Origin: Bradyrhizobium sp. CSA207
GTDB taxonomy: Bacteria; Pseudomonadota; Alphaproteobacteria; Rhizobiales; Xanthobacteraceae
DNA: 64,000 nt
Reading direction: 5' to 3'
Assembly (NCBI RefSeq): GCF_029051685.1
Contig: NZ_JAACFT010000032.1
Location: 35,074 to 99,073, forward strand
Shown: positions 45,712 to 54,541 of the stretch, piece after piece
Layout of the letters: each line of letters opens with the position of its first letter
How positions within the stretch are numbered: the stretch's first letter is position 1
Program-made: the position numbers and the translations under genes
The notes under the pieces: generated by a model
Database searches by the model: none
The model's input: only the letters and a program-made list of their open reading frames with translations
Told to the model about the DNA's origin: nothing

Positions 45712-46528
45712 GCGAACCGAAATCCTTTCGAGGATCGCAGGCCAGATAGCGGAGCGGAAAGCAGTTCTTGCGGCCGGGAGCAGCTGCGGCCTCGTCGCAA
45801 AGTGTGCCGTCCTCGGAGGGGCCGACATGCTGGTGGTCTATAGCACCGGGCTGTCGCGCCTCATGGGGCTTCCAACAAGCCGGATCGGCGATTCCAACGC
45901 GCGTACGCTCGAGCTTGCAGCAGAAATCCGCAACGTCGTATCTTCTGTGCCTGTGATCGGGGGCGTCGAAGCGTGGGATCCTCTTCGGCTCGATCTCGAT
46001 GCGCTTCTCGACAAGTTCTGGGCCGCCGGCTTCTCCGGCGTGATCAATTATCCAACCATCTCCACCATGGGTGAAAAATGGCGTGACCGCCGCGGCCGCG
46101 TCGGCCTCGGCTTCGAGCGCGAGCTCGAGATGATCGCGGCTGCCTGCAAGAAGAACATGTTCTCGCTTGCGTATGTAGCAAGCCCCGAAGACGCCAAAGC
46201 CATGGCGAGTGTAGGTGCCGACTGCATCGTCCCCCATGTCGGCGCAACCCGTGGCGGGCTTGTAGGCCACGAGCAGGTGCAGTCCATTCAAGAGGCGATC
46301 AGGCGCATTAACGACATCAACGCGGCGGCGAGAAGCGTCCGCTCCGATGTCATCCTGCTTTGCCATGGTGGCACTATCGCGGAGCCGCAGGATACGGTCG
46401 AGGTCTACCGATCGACGCAATGCGTCGGGTTCGTCGGCGCCTCCTCCATTGAAAGAATTCCAATCGAACGGGCGGTGAAGGCGGCGGCTGAGGAGTTCAA
46501 AGCTGTCCCGCTTCCGCGAAATCACTGA
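45698..46528 (+). CDS. Phosphoenolpyruvate-hydrolase-family TIM-barrel protein
   Basis: The 276-aa protein starts at the ATG at 45698 after AAGGAG. It is a TIM barrel of the family found beside Tm-1-like proteins: VLAAGSSCGLVAKCAVLGGA, DMLVVYSTGLSRLMGLPTSR, PVIGGVEAWDP, WAAGFSGVINYPTISTMGEK, ADCIVPHVGATRGGLVGHE, ILLCHGGTIAEP and FVGASSIERIPIE. It is the enzyme-like counterpart of the barrel fused to the AAA+ regulator at 34864. It is followed within 29 bases by a flavoprotein gene. Confidence 0.88.
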   Translation: MRMFERTEILSRIAGQIAERKAVLAAGSSCGLVAKCAVLGGADMLVVYSTGLSRLMGLPTSRIGDSNARTLELAAEIRNVVSSVPVIGGVEAWDPLRLDLDALLDKFWAAGFSGVINYPTISTMGEKWRDRRGRVGLGFERELEMIAAACKKNMFSLAYVASPEDAKAMASVGADCIVPHVGATRGGLVGHEQVQSIQEAIRRINDINAAARSVRSDVILLCHGGTIAEPQDTVEVYRSTQCVGFVGASSIERIPIERAVKAAAEEFKAVPLPRNH

Positions 46529-46556
46529 TTTAAGCGCAATTGTCGGCGGGGCTGGA

Positions 46557-48335
46557 GTGAACAAGCCGGTGGTCCAATCAGGCAGAGAAAAGACAGCGGC
46601 ATTCCCCCGAGCTACCAGACCGGATCAGACTTTCGAGACTGATGTTCTCGTGGTCGGTAGCGGTGCGGCCGGACTGTCCGCGGCACTCTATGCGGCAAAG
46701 GCCGGACTGAGGGTGACTGTATGCGAAAAATCTCCGCGCCTTGGCGGCACGACGGCGCTATCGAATGGCATGATCTGGGTTCCTTGCTCACCCCAGGCGC
46801 GGTCCGCGAAAATCGATGATTCGCTGGAGAAGGCGAGGACCTACCTACAGCATGAGCTTGGCACCTATTATCGCGCAGGCTTCGTTGATGCCTATCTTGA
46901 GGATGGCCCTACTGCGCTCGCCGCACTTGAGAACGGGACAGAGGTCAGGTTCACGCTGGCCTCTGCCCCTGACTATCATTCAAGCCAGGTCGGCGGGGTC
47001 GACAAGGGCCGCGCACTGAGCCCTGCACCCTATGATGGGCGGCTCCTCGGCACCGACTTCGACCTGATAGGCGACCCTATCCGGGTTGTGCTCGGCGGAA
47101 TGATGATCTCATCCAGCGAGGTGAGAAGCTTCCTGAACCCATTCCAATCTTTTGCGTCGCTCAAACATGTCTTGCGTCGCATCAACCGCTACATGCGGGA
47201 TCGCTTAAGTTACAGGCGTGGCACAGAGCTCAGCGGAGGCAATGCCCTGATCGCGCGGTTGCTGGTGAGCCTGCGCAAGTACGGCGTCGAGATATGGCCA
47301 GCATCGCCGCTCATAGAACTCGTCAGGGAAGAGGGGCGGGTCAGCGGGGCAATCGTCAAGCGGGGTGATTCTGCCATTCGCATGCACGCCTCGCATGGGG
47401 TCATCCTCGCAACAGGCGGCTTTGCTCGCAACAGCCAATTAAGAGCGGAGCTCAGCCGCGCCCACCAGCACAACGACACCCTGGCCCATCCCGATGTCAC
47501 CGGTGATGGCATTACGCTCGCGACCGGGCTTGGAGGAGCGATTGACAACAACGTCGCCTCTGCCGGATTCTGGACGCCTGTGTCGATCCTGAAGAGCGGC
47601 AGCTCCTCGCAACTGGTTCCGTACGGCTGGCTCGACCGCGGCCGTCCCGGTGTCATCGCTGTGGGGCCAAATGCCAGACGTTTCGTCAACGAGTCCAATT
47701 CGTACCATGACATTTGCCTCGCAATGTTCAAAAGCGGATATCCGGCAGACAAGCGATTCTACTTCGTCTGCAACCAGGAATTCGTCCGCTTGAGAGGCAT
47801 GGGACATTTGCTCCCCTGGCCCTGGACCTTGAGCATCGGGAAATATGCGCGACTCGGTTACATCAAAGTCGGCCGGACGCTTCCGGAACTTGCAAAGCAG
47901 TTGGGACTGGATCCTGGAGAGCTTCAAAAGACTGTCGAAGAACACAACGCGCACGCTGCTGAAGGGTGCGATCCGCTTTTCAAACGCGGTGAATCGGCTT
48001 TCAATCGCACGCTCGGTGATCCGGCCGTGGGAACGAAAAATCCAAATCTCGGACCGATCAAAAACGGCCCATTTATAGCGCTGCCGATCGTTCCAGCAAC
48101 GCTCGGCACGGCGGCTGGATTGGCAACTGATACTTGCGGACAATTGTTAGACGGACAGGGGATGCCGATCGCGGGCCTCTATGCTTGCGGCAATGACATG
48201 ACCTCGCCAATGCGTGGAATCTATCCCGGAGCAGGCATCACGATCGGCCCAGCCATCGTGTTCGCCTACCGCGCGGTCAACAGCATCCTGCGATCGGCTC
48301 ACCACGGGCAAAGGGCCGCGGCTTCCGGAGCGTAA
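46557..48335 (+). CDS. FAD-dependent dehydrogenase, fumarate reductase/3-ketosteroid dehydrogenase type
   Basis: The 592-aa flavoprotein (GTG start) has an N-terminal dinucleotide site VVGSGAAGLSAALYAAKAG, the GGTTALSNGMIWVP loop typical of fumarate reductase flavoprotein/KstD-like enzymes, the ATGGFARN motif, and the C-terminal FAD motif GIYPGAGITIGPA. No signal peptide or haem domain is present, so it is cytoplasmic. Following the Tm-1/TIM-barrel pair closely, it probably dehydrogenates or reduces their substrate. The exact substrate cannot be read from sequence. Confidence 0.88.
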   Translation: MNKPVVQSGREKTAAFPRATRPDQTFETDVLVVGSGAAGLSAALYAAKAGLRVTVCEKSPRLGGTTALSNGMIWVPCSPQARSAKIDDSLEKARTYLQHELGTYYRAGFVDAYLEDGPTALAALENGTEVRFTLASAPDYHSSQVGGVDKGRALSPAPYDGRLLGTDFDLIGDPIRVVLGGMMISSSEVRSFLNPFQSFASLKHVLRRINRYMRDRLSYRRGTELSGGNALIARLLVSLRKYGVEIWPASPLIELVREEGRVSGAIVKRGDSAIRMHASHGVILATGGFARNSQLRAELSRAHQHNDTLAHPDVTGDGITLATGLGGAIDNNVASAGFWTPVSILKSGSSSQLVPYGWLDRGRPGVIAVGPNARRFVNESNSYHDICLAMFKSGYPADKRFYFVCNQEFVRLRGMGHLLPWPWTLSIGKYARLGYIKVGRTLPELAKQLGLDPGELQKTVEEHNAHAAEGCDPLFKRGESAFNRTLGDPAVGTKNPNLGPIKNGPFIALPIVPATLGTAAGLATDTCGQLLDGQGMPIAGLYACGNDMTSPMRGIYPGAGITIGPAIVFAYRAVNSILRSAHHGQRAAASGA

Positions 48336-48531
48336 CCGTCACGTAGGCTGTTTTCGGTTAGGCGGTACGTAGTAGATGGGGCGGCGAGAGGCGGGGGGCA
48401 GGCGACTTCGGCGTTCCATTTGGAGAAACAGGCGCGACAAACAATCTCCGTGTTGTCGCCTGTTAAGACAATATCTTTCTGAACAGAGCGGTCGAGCTGG
48501 CCGCCTTTGTTGCCATCTGGAGCTCTTTTGC

Positions 48532-49556
48532 ATGGCTTGTGACCAGGAGCTCACATTGCTTGACTTCGAGGGCAGCATCAGCCTTGCCGATATACTTCCG
48601 TTCATCGAAGAAAAGCTTTCGGCTGGGCTTTGGCGCAGCGATGTCGCGGGCCAAATGCAATGGTCGCGCGGCTTTTATGAGCTACTCGGACTGGACCCGC
48701 GTCTAGCCACTCCTTCCTACACGGAAATCGAGAGAAGGATTCATCCCGATGACCGCAGCGGGACGCGCTCTTGCGGCGAGAGGGTGTCCAATCGATTGTT
48801 GCTAGAAGGTGAGTTTCGCATCATCCGGCCCAATGGAACGTTGCGCTGGATCTACGGCCGGACCGAGACCTTGCTCGATGCGGCCGGTAAACCGGGGTGC
48901 GTTCTTGGCCTCGCGCTCGATATCACCGAAAAGCGTAAGTTGCTGGATGCTCTCAAGATTGAGGCGGAGCGCTACTGCGCCCTCGCCCAGATCGCTGGCG
49001 GCTTATTATGGACCGGCAGTTCCGACGGTGGCGTCACGGCGCTCTCCAATGCCAAGGAAACCGAACATCAGGGGTATCTTGCCAAAGACTGGGTGGATCT
49101 CGTTCATGAAGAGGAGCGCGACACAGCTCTTAGAGAGTGGGCGGTCTCAGTTAAGACGGAGGAGCCTTACAACGTCGAATGTCGGTTGCGGCAACCAGAC
49201 GGGGCTTATCGCTGACACCGGTGCAGGGCGGTGCCGCTTAGAAATGGCGGCCGTGGCGTCAGGGAGTGGCTCGGTGTTTGGATGGACGCGCACTACGATA
49301 TACTCTCAAGGGCGCGAAGAGGCGTCTCAAAGCTCACTGGCAGGCAATTGCGCGCCGCCCGCGGCATGCTGAACTGGTCGGTGAAGTTGGCCCAGCGAAC
49401 GGGGTGTCTTCCGCGGTCATTCGGCGGCTGGAGGAGCATAACCACACGCCTCCGATGTCCGACGAGTTGATGGAAACCCTGCGAAAGACATTTGGGGATG
49501 CCGGAATTGAATTCACATTTCCCCTGGTGGGTAAGCCAGGTGTTCGGCCGCGATAG
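48532..49556 (+). pseudogene. PAS-PAS-HTH regulator with an in-frame stop and a frameshift
   Basis: From the ATG at 48532 the frame encodes a PAS domain (LWRSDVAGQMQWSRGFYELL, HPDDRSGTRS, FRIIRPNGTLRWIYGRTETL, VLGLALDITEKRKL) and most of a second one, stopping at a TGA (49213-49215) that takes the place of the expected Trp in GAYRW. The same frame continues HRCRAVPLRNGGRGVREWLG and into an HTH (LTGRQLRAARGMLNWSVKLA), and after another shift near 49405 the end SSAVIRRLEEHNHTPPMSDE is in a third frame. The intact form would be a ~340-aa sensor-regulator with a Cro-like HTH. As it stands, only a PAS-only product can be made. Confidence 0.7.
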
Positions 49557-49613
49557 CTTCAAAGCCTTGCCGGGCCCCTATGAGGAGCTTCAGTCGTCGC
49601 CTCCTTATCTCGC

Positions 49614-50396
49614 CTATCTTCCCCGATAGCTCGGCGCGCGCTTTTCGAAAAACGCATTCATTCCTTCCTGTTGGTCGGCGGTGGTGAAGGCATGGCGGAT
49701 TGCTTGTCGTTCGAATTCAAGGCCCGTGTCCAGAGTGGTCTGAAAGGCGGCGAGAACGGCCGCCTTGGCGAGCTCCGCCGAACGCGGCGGCTTTTGTGCA
49801 ATCACCTCCGCGATCTCGATCGCTCGCGCCTGCGCCTTTCCACTTTCGACAACTTCCGCGATGAGGCCGGCCTGCAGCGCCGCACCCGCGGAAATGGATT
49901 GGCCGGTCAGGATCATCAGCATTGCCAGCGATTTGCCCGCAACGCGAGTCAACCGCTGGGTCGCGCCGTCGCCTGGCAATATCCCGATATTGATTTCAGG
50001 CTGCGCGAACAGCGCGCCTTCGCCTGCAACGAGAATATCGGCCAACATCGCCAGCTCGTGACCACCACCGAAGCAAATCCCCTCGACGGCAGCAACAAGT
50101 GGCTTGGGGAAATTGGCGATCTCGCGCCAGGCAGAGCGTCGCGGGAAATTGTCGATCGCCTCGAAGCCTCGCTGCTGCATCTCCTTGATGTCGGCGCCGG
50201 CAGAGAAGAAGGCATCGCTCCCGCAAAGGACGACACAGCGCACATCCTGGTCCAAAGCGGCGTTGCGGCAGGCCGCCGCAAGCTCAGCGATCAGCTCGTT
50301 GCTCAGGGCGTTTCGTTTCGACGTCCTGTTCAACGTCAGAACTCGGACATGGGGCCGAGGACACGTCGAGAGAATAGAAACAGACTTCGCGGTCAT
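49614..50396 (-). CDS. Enoyl-CoA hydratase/isomerase family protein
   Basis: The 260-aa crotonase starts at the ATG at 50396. The oxyanion hole residues lie in SAGADIKEM and GGGHELAMLADI, and the catalytic Glu region is FAQPEINIGILPG. A helical C-terminus (TLDTGLEFERQAIRHAFTTA) completes the fold. It hydrates or isomerises an acyl-CoA and could work with the CoA-transferase across the regulator gene. A perfect 14-bp operator lies 45 bases upstream. A decayed paralogue is at 38777-39520. Confidence 0.92.
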   Translation of the reverse strand: MTAKSVSILSTCPRPHVRVLTLNRTSKRNALSNELIAELAAACRNAALDQDVRCVVLCGSDAFFSAGADIKEMQQRGFEAIDNFPRRSAWREIANFPKPLVAAVEGICFGGGHELAMLADILVAGEGALFAQPEINIGILPGDGATQRLTRVAGKSLAMLMILTGQSISAGAALQAGLIAEVVESGKAQARAIEIAEVIAQKPPRSAELAKAAVLAAFQTTLDTGLEFERQAIRHAFTTADQQEGMNAFFEKRAPSYRGR

Positions 50397-50440
50397 GCCG
50401 AGCGTCTCCTGAAATGAACCGAGGAAATCTTCTTTTATTA

Positions 50441-50454
50441 TGAAATCGATTTCA
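50441..50454. promoter_or_regulatory. LacI-type operator upstream of the enoyl-CoA hydratase gene
   Basis: TGAAATCGATTTCA is a perfect 14-bp palindrome with the central CG typical of LacI/GalR sites. An identical copy lies at 51733-51746. It is between the 3' end of the regulator gene and the hydratase start, so the hydratase probably has its own regulated promoter. Confidence 0.75.
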
Positions 50455-50469
50455 TTGCAATTGCGGCGG

Positions 50470-51561
50470 CTACTGATCCCGCGCTTGGTGCCGCCTTACA
50501 GGGCGTTCGCCCGGCCTCGGCGGTGCCGTCGATGCGCGCATGACCAGCCGGTACGGCAGCAGGACGCTTTTCGGAACCGGGCTTCCCGAGATGGCATTGA
50601 TCAGGTAATCGGCGGCACCTCGGCCGATTTCGGCGGCCGGAACGCTGATCGTGGTCAGCGGCGGGTCCATCTGGGCCGCGAGCTCAATATCGTCAAATCC
50701 CGTAATGGAAAGCGCCCCCGGCACGGCCAACCCCATCTTGCGGGCTTCCGCCATGGCGCCGATGGCAAGCGTATCGGTCGTGCAGATCACCGCCGTCGTG
50801 TCGGGATGGTCGTTCAATAGCTGGCGAAGCGCGCTGCGCCCTTGTGCGAGCGAGTAATCAGCCTTGATGATCTGGGTCGGCTTGAGCGGGATGCCCGCTT
50901 CAGAAAGCGCGCGCTGAATCCCATCTAACCTGGCGCGGGATCGGTCGTTGGAGGCAGGAACAACGTTGGCGATCGCTCCGAAATGGACATGGCCAAGCCT
51001 TCGGAGATAGTCGGTCATTTCGCGGGTGGCGCTCTCGTTGTCGATCCCAATGGCGGGAATGCCGCCAACTGCCTTGGAAACATAGGTCGTGATCACGGGG
51101 ACAGCGGCCTGCTCGATCAGCGCCCTGAGCTCGCGTTCATGAGAGCCGCCGACCAGCACGATGCCGTCGATTCCGCGTTCGATGAGGCTCTGCAGCTCCT
51201 GCAATTCACGCCGCTGGTCATATTGGGAATTCGCGATGAATAGCGTGTAGCCGCTTTCGCTGAGGCGGTTCTGCAGCGCTTCGACGCCTTCGGCGAAGAT
51301 GCCGAGCGCCAGCGTCGGAACGATGATGCCAATCGTCCGCATACGCCCTGATTTCAAGGCTCGCGCTGCACTGTCGCGGGTGTAGGACAGATCGGCAATA
51401 TGCCGCATCACCCTGTCGCGAAGCTCCGGCCGCACGATTTCAGGATGATTGAGCACGCGCGACACTGTCGCAGGCGAGACATTTGCCTTGCGAGCAACAT
51501 CCTCGATCTTCACGCGTGGTTGCTGGCGGCCTTTGGGGGCGGTTGTCGGCTTCTTGTCCAT
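50470..51561 (-). CDS. LacI/GalR-family transcriptional regulator
   Basis: The 363-aa protein begins at the ATG at 51561 (MDKKPTTAPKGRQQPRVKIE); the frame is open further upstream but without homology. The LacI HTH and hinge are VKIEDVARKANVSPATVSRV, LNHPEIVRPELRDRVMRHIA, DLSYTRDSAARALKSGRMRT, and the periplasmic-binding-protein-like core follows (IGIIVPTLALGIFAEGVEAL, GIVLVGG, FDDIELAAQMDPPLTTI). The ligand is probably a metabolite of the flanking catabolic genes. It sits between two identical operator palindromes and most likely represses both sides. Confidence 0.92.
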   Translation of the reverse strand: MDKKPTTAPKGRQQPRVKIEDVARKANVSPATVSRVLNHPEIVRPELRDRVMRHIADLSYTRDSAARALKSGRMRTIGIIVPTLALGIFAEGVEALQNRLSESGYTLFIANSQYDQRRELQELQSLIERGIDGIVLVGGSHERELRALIEQAAVPVITTYVSKAVGGIPAIGIDNESATREMTDYLRRLGHVHFGAIANVVPASNDRSRARLDGIQRALSEAGIPLKPTQIIKADYSLAQGRSALRQLLNDHPDTTAVICTTDTLAIGAMAEARKMGLAVPGALSITGFDDIELAAQMDPPLTTISVPAAEIGRGAADYLINAISGSPVPKSVLLPYRLVMRASTAPPRPGERPVRRHQARDQ

Positions 51562-51732
51562 CTGGTCTGGTCGATCGGCGAAAAGGCATGGCGTCCAATC
51601 AGCTATAAACCATCCAAGCGTCAGCTGTCTCAAGCCTCGCGTGCGCGCAAGCCGCGTTATCCCTGCGTGGATCTCGCGGAATGTCGGCCTGACGGGCCTT
51701 TGCTTGACTCTGCCGTGAACAGGGGTTATTTC

Positions 51733-51746
51733 TGAAATCGATTTCA
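51733..51746. promoter_or_regulatory. LacI-type operator between the regulator and CoA-transferase genes
   Basis: The perfect palindrome TGAAATCGATTTCA, identical to 50441-50454, lies 52 bases before the CoA-transferase ATG and 171 bases before the divergent regulator ATG. This placement suits repression of the CoA-transferase/MFS/GH88 operon and perhaps autoregulation. Confidence 0.78.
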
Positions 51747-51798
51747 TGAACGCAGCAGCAACGCCGTCGCCGTCTTCAGAGAAACCGAAAGCAACCAT

Positions 51799-53001
51799 AT
51801 GGTCGATCTTCTGAGGGGCATTCGTGTCCTGAGCTTCAATCATTTCCTAATGGGCCCGGTCGGCGTACAGTTTCTCGCCGACCTGGGTGCGGACGTGATC
51901 GCCGTGGAGCCACCCGATGGTGCCTTCCAGCGGAAGTGGGGCGGGGCGGACAAGCGGGTCGATGGCCAATCGATGCTGCTTCTCACTGGAAACCGCAACA
52001 AGCGCAGCATCGCGCTGGATCTCAAGAACCCCGAAGCCGTCGCGATTGCCAAACGGCTGATCGCAACTTCGGACGTGATCACAGAGAACTTCCGCCCGGG
52101 CGTGCTCGACAAGCTTGGCCTTGGTTATGAGGATGCAAAGAAGATCAATCCCCAGATCATCTACGCAGCAGCTTCCGGCTATGGTCCTGACGGCCCCTAC
52201 GTCAATCGTCCAGGCCAGGATCTCTTGATCCAGGCGCTATCGGGACTAGCGATGATCACCGGAAACCGCGAGCACGGCCCGCGAGCGGTGGGCGTCTCCG
52301 CTGTCGATCATCACGGCGCCGCCTTGTTTGCAGCCGGTATCTTGGCTGCTTTGGTGAGAAAAGCGCGTACGGGGCAGGGGTGCCGGGTCGATGTCAGCCT
52401 GCTGTCGGCTGCGCTCGATCTGCAGATGGAATCTTTTACGTGTTACCTGAACGGCCAAAGGCCAGATGACGTGCGTCAGCCAGGCCCTGTCGCTGGTTGG
52501 TACTACGGGGCGCCTTACGGCATTTATGCGACGCGCGATGGCCACATAGCGATCTCTCTCGGATCCCTCGATGTGCTCTCAGAAGCGCTCGGCCTTCCTG
52601 CCGATCAGCGGATTCCTGACAAGGAGGCGTACCGCCGGCGGGACGAAGCCTCGGCTGCGATCGCCGCGAACGTTGGCAAGCGTACGACAGCGGAATGCAT
52701 TGGCTTGTTCGAAGCGCGTGGAATTTGGCACGCGGCAGTTAACGACTATGCCGACGTCGTTGCCGATCCGCAGATCGTCCACAACAGGAATTTCCAGGTC
52801 GTCACTGGCGCGACGGGGGCCCCAATCACGCTTGTCAGTCATCCAGTGCGCTATGACGGGGAGCTGCCTGAAGTCCGTTTGCCGCCGCAAAAGCTCGGCG
52901 CCCAAACGGAGGAGATCCTCAAAGAGCTCGGCTATGACGCCCGGCAATTGAAGGGCCTTTACGAGGCAGGCGCCGTCGGTGCCGCAGCCTCGCATCATTA
53001 A
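51799..53001 (+). CDS. CaiB/BaiF-family CoA-transferase
   Basis: The 400-aa class III CoA-transferase shows LADLGADVIAVEPPDG, LDLKNPEAVAIAKRLI, VITENFRPGVLDKLGLGYED, the catalytic Asp in RPGQDLLIQALSG and a C-terminal VRYDGELPEVRLPPQKLGAQ. These enzymes move CoA from a thioester to a carboxylate, here to start breakdown of an organic acid. It is the first gene after the operator at 51733. Confidence 0.93.
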   Translation: MVDLLRGIRVLSFNHFLMGPVGVQFLADLGADVIAVEPPDGAFQRKWGGADKRVDGQSMLLLTGNRNKRSIALDLKNPEAVAIAKRLIATSDVITENFRPGVLDKLGLGYEDAKKINPQIIYAAASGYGPDGPYVNRPGQDLLIQALSGLAMITGNREHGPRAVGVSAVDHHGAALFAAGILAALVRKARTGQGCRVDVSLLSAALDLQMESFTCYLNGQRPDDVRQPGPVAGWYYGAPYGIYATRDGHIAISLGSLDVLSEALGLPADQRIPDKEAYRRRDEASAAIAANVGKRTTAECIGLFEARGIWHAAVNDYADVVADPQIVHNRNFQVVTGATGAPITLVSHPVRYDGELPEVRLPPQKLGAQTEEILKELGYDARQLKGLYEAGAVGAAASHH

Positions 53002-53053
53002 ACAAAAACATAAGCTTCTCGAAAGAAGCACGCTTTGGCAACAGGAGGCAACC

Positions 53054-54481
53054 ATGGGAATAGGACGTAGGCTTGCGCGCGCACGTTTTCTCGACAGCGC
53101 TTCTGGTGAGGTTTGCTCTTCGACAGCCACGCAAGCGGAGGCACCGCTCAGCGGACACGTGAACACTTTCGTTCACAGTCCCGCGTCCATCCGGCTTGAG
53201 AATCAAGTTGCCACCAAGACAATGACCGCCGGTCTCGGCGGAGGCGTGGCCCTGGAATGGTTCGACTGGAACGTCTACGGTGTGATGGCCGCGTTCCTGT
53301 CACCGCATTTCTTCCCTTCCAGTGATCCCACCACCTCGTTGCTCGCGGCACTCGCCGTCTACGGAGCGGGGTTCTTCGCGCGGCCGCTGGGTGCCGCATT
53401 GCTCGGTCCGGTCGCTGATCGCATCAGCCACAAACGGGTGATGATGATCTCGGTCACAGCGATGGCGTTGTGCTCGCTACTGATCGCGCTTATGCCGACT
53501 TACAAGGACATCGGTCTCACGGCGCCCATCGTCTTGCTTCTCCTTCGCCTTATGCAAGGACTAGCCACCGGCGCCGAGGCTGGTGTTGCTAACGCTATCG
53601 CCATCGAGCTGGCGCCCCCGGGCAAGGAGGGGCGCTATCTCGGCCTGATCGGTGGTACGTTCATCCAGCTCGGCATCTTCGGATCCAGCATGGTCGCTTT
53701 TCTGGTGAGTGCTTCGGTGGCCCCCGAGGTGATGCGCGAATGGGCCTGGCGTCTACCATTTGCGGTCGGCGGGGTGCTTGGCCTGCTAATTATCTATCTG
53801 CGCAGCACCCTTCCGGAGACCTTGATCAATCGTGCGATGCATCGTGACGATGAGCTGTCGCGCGTCCAGCAAACCACCGGCGGTATCTGGAAGACGCTCT
53901 GGAATGTGCGACTGTCGCTACTTGCCGTCATCCTGGTGGTCGGTTCCGTGCAAATCGCGAACTACGCCTGGAACACGGGCCTACCAAACATGGCCAACAC
54001 TGTGTTTAAGGAGGATAGCACCTCCGTCTACGGAATCATGACGCTGATGCTCTTGGTCTGGATGTTTGCCGCCCCTCTGGTGGGCGCCTTCGCAGACAAG
54101 GTGAGACCCTCGCGCGCATTTACGTTGCTGCGCCTGTTGCTCATCCCGTGCTTCTTCCTCACACTGATCTATTCGGAGAAGAGCATCTCCACGTTCTTCC
54201 TTGTCACGGTGTTTGGCGGCGCCATCGTGGGCTTCAACATGGCCCTCTATAACTTGATCGCTACCACCCTGATGCCGCGCACCGTGCGGACCACGGGAGT
54301 AGCTCTTGGTTATGCGCTAGGTGTGTCACTGTTTGGCGGGACCTCACCATATCTGCTGGTGTGGCTGCAACGCGAGCACATCGCCTGGATGTTTCCTGCT
54401 TACGGATCGTTGGTGGCGCTCCTGAGTGTGGTGGTCTATCAGATCGCCAAGAGGCGAGGCCACGTCTACATCGGTGGGTGA
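53054..54481 (+). CDS. MFS transporter, metabolite:H+ symporter (MHS) type
   Basis: The 475-aa membrane protein starts at the ATG at 53054, directly preceded by AGGAGG; an earlier in-frame ATG at 52979 is inside the previous gene. Twelve transmembrane segments are apparent. Family landmarks are GGVALEWFDWNVYGVMAAFL (first helix of MHS carriers), FARPLGAALLGPVADRISHK, RLMQGLATGAEAGVANAIA and LPETL. MHS carriers import organic acids such as dicarboxylates or shikimate with protons. It probably imports the substrate of the neighbouring CoA-transferase and hydrolase. Confidence 0.92.
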   Translation: MGIGRRLARARFLDSASGEVCSSTATQAEAPLSGHVNTFVHSPASIRLENQVATKTMTAGLGGGVALEWFDWNVYGVMAAFLSPHFFPSSDPTTSLLAALAVYGAGFFARPLGAALLGPVADRISHKRVMMISVTAMALCSLLIALMPTYKDIGLTAPIVLLLLRLMQGLATGAEAGVANAIAIELAPPGKEGRYLGLIGGTFIQLGIFGSSMVAFLVSASVAPEVMREWAWRLPFAVGGVLGLLIIYLRSTLPETLINRAMHRDDELSRVQQTTGGIWKTLWNVRLSLLAVILVVGSVQIANYAWNTGLPNMANTVFKEDSTSVYGIMTLMLLVWMFAAPLVGAFADKVRPSRAFTLLRLLLIPCFFLTLIYSEKSISTFFLVTVFGGAIVGFNMALYNLIATTLMPRTVRTTGVALGYALGVSLFGGTSPYLLVWLQREHIAWMFPAYGSLVALLSVVVYQIAKRRGHVYIGG

Positions 54482-54541
54482 ACCCTGTCTTGCCCCCTCC
54501 CGCGCTTCGCGGCGCAAAGAGACCTTTGTTGGACCAAGACC

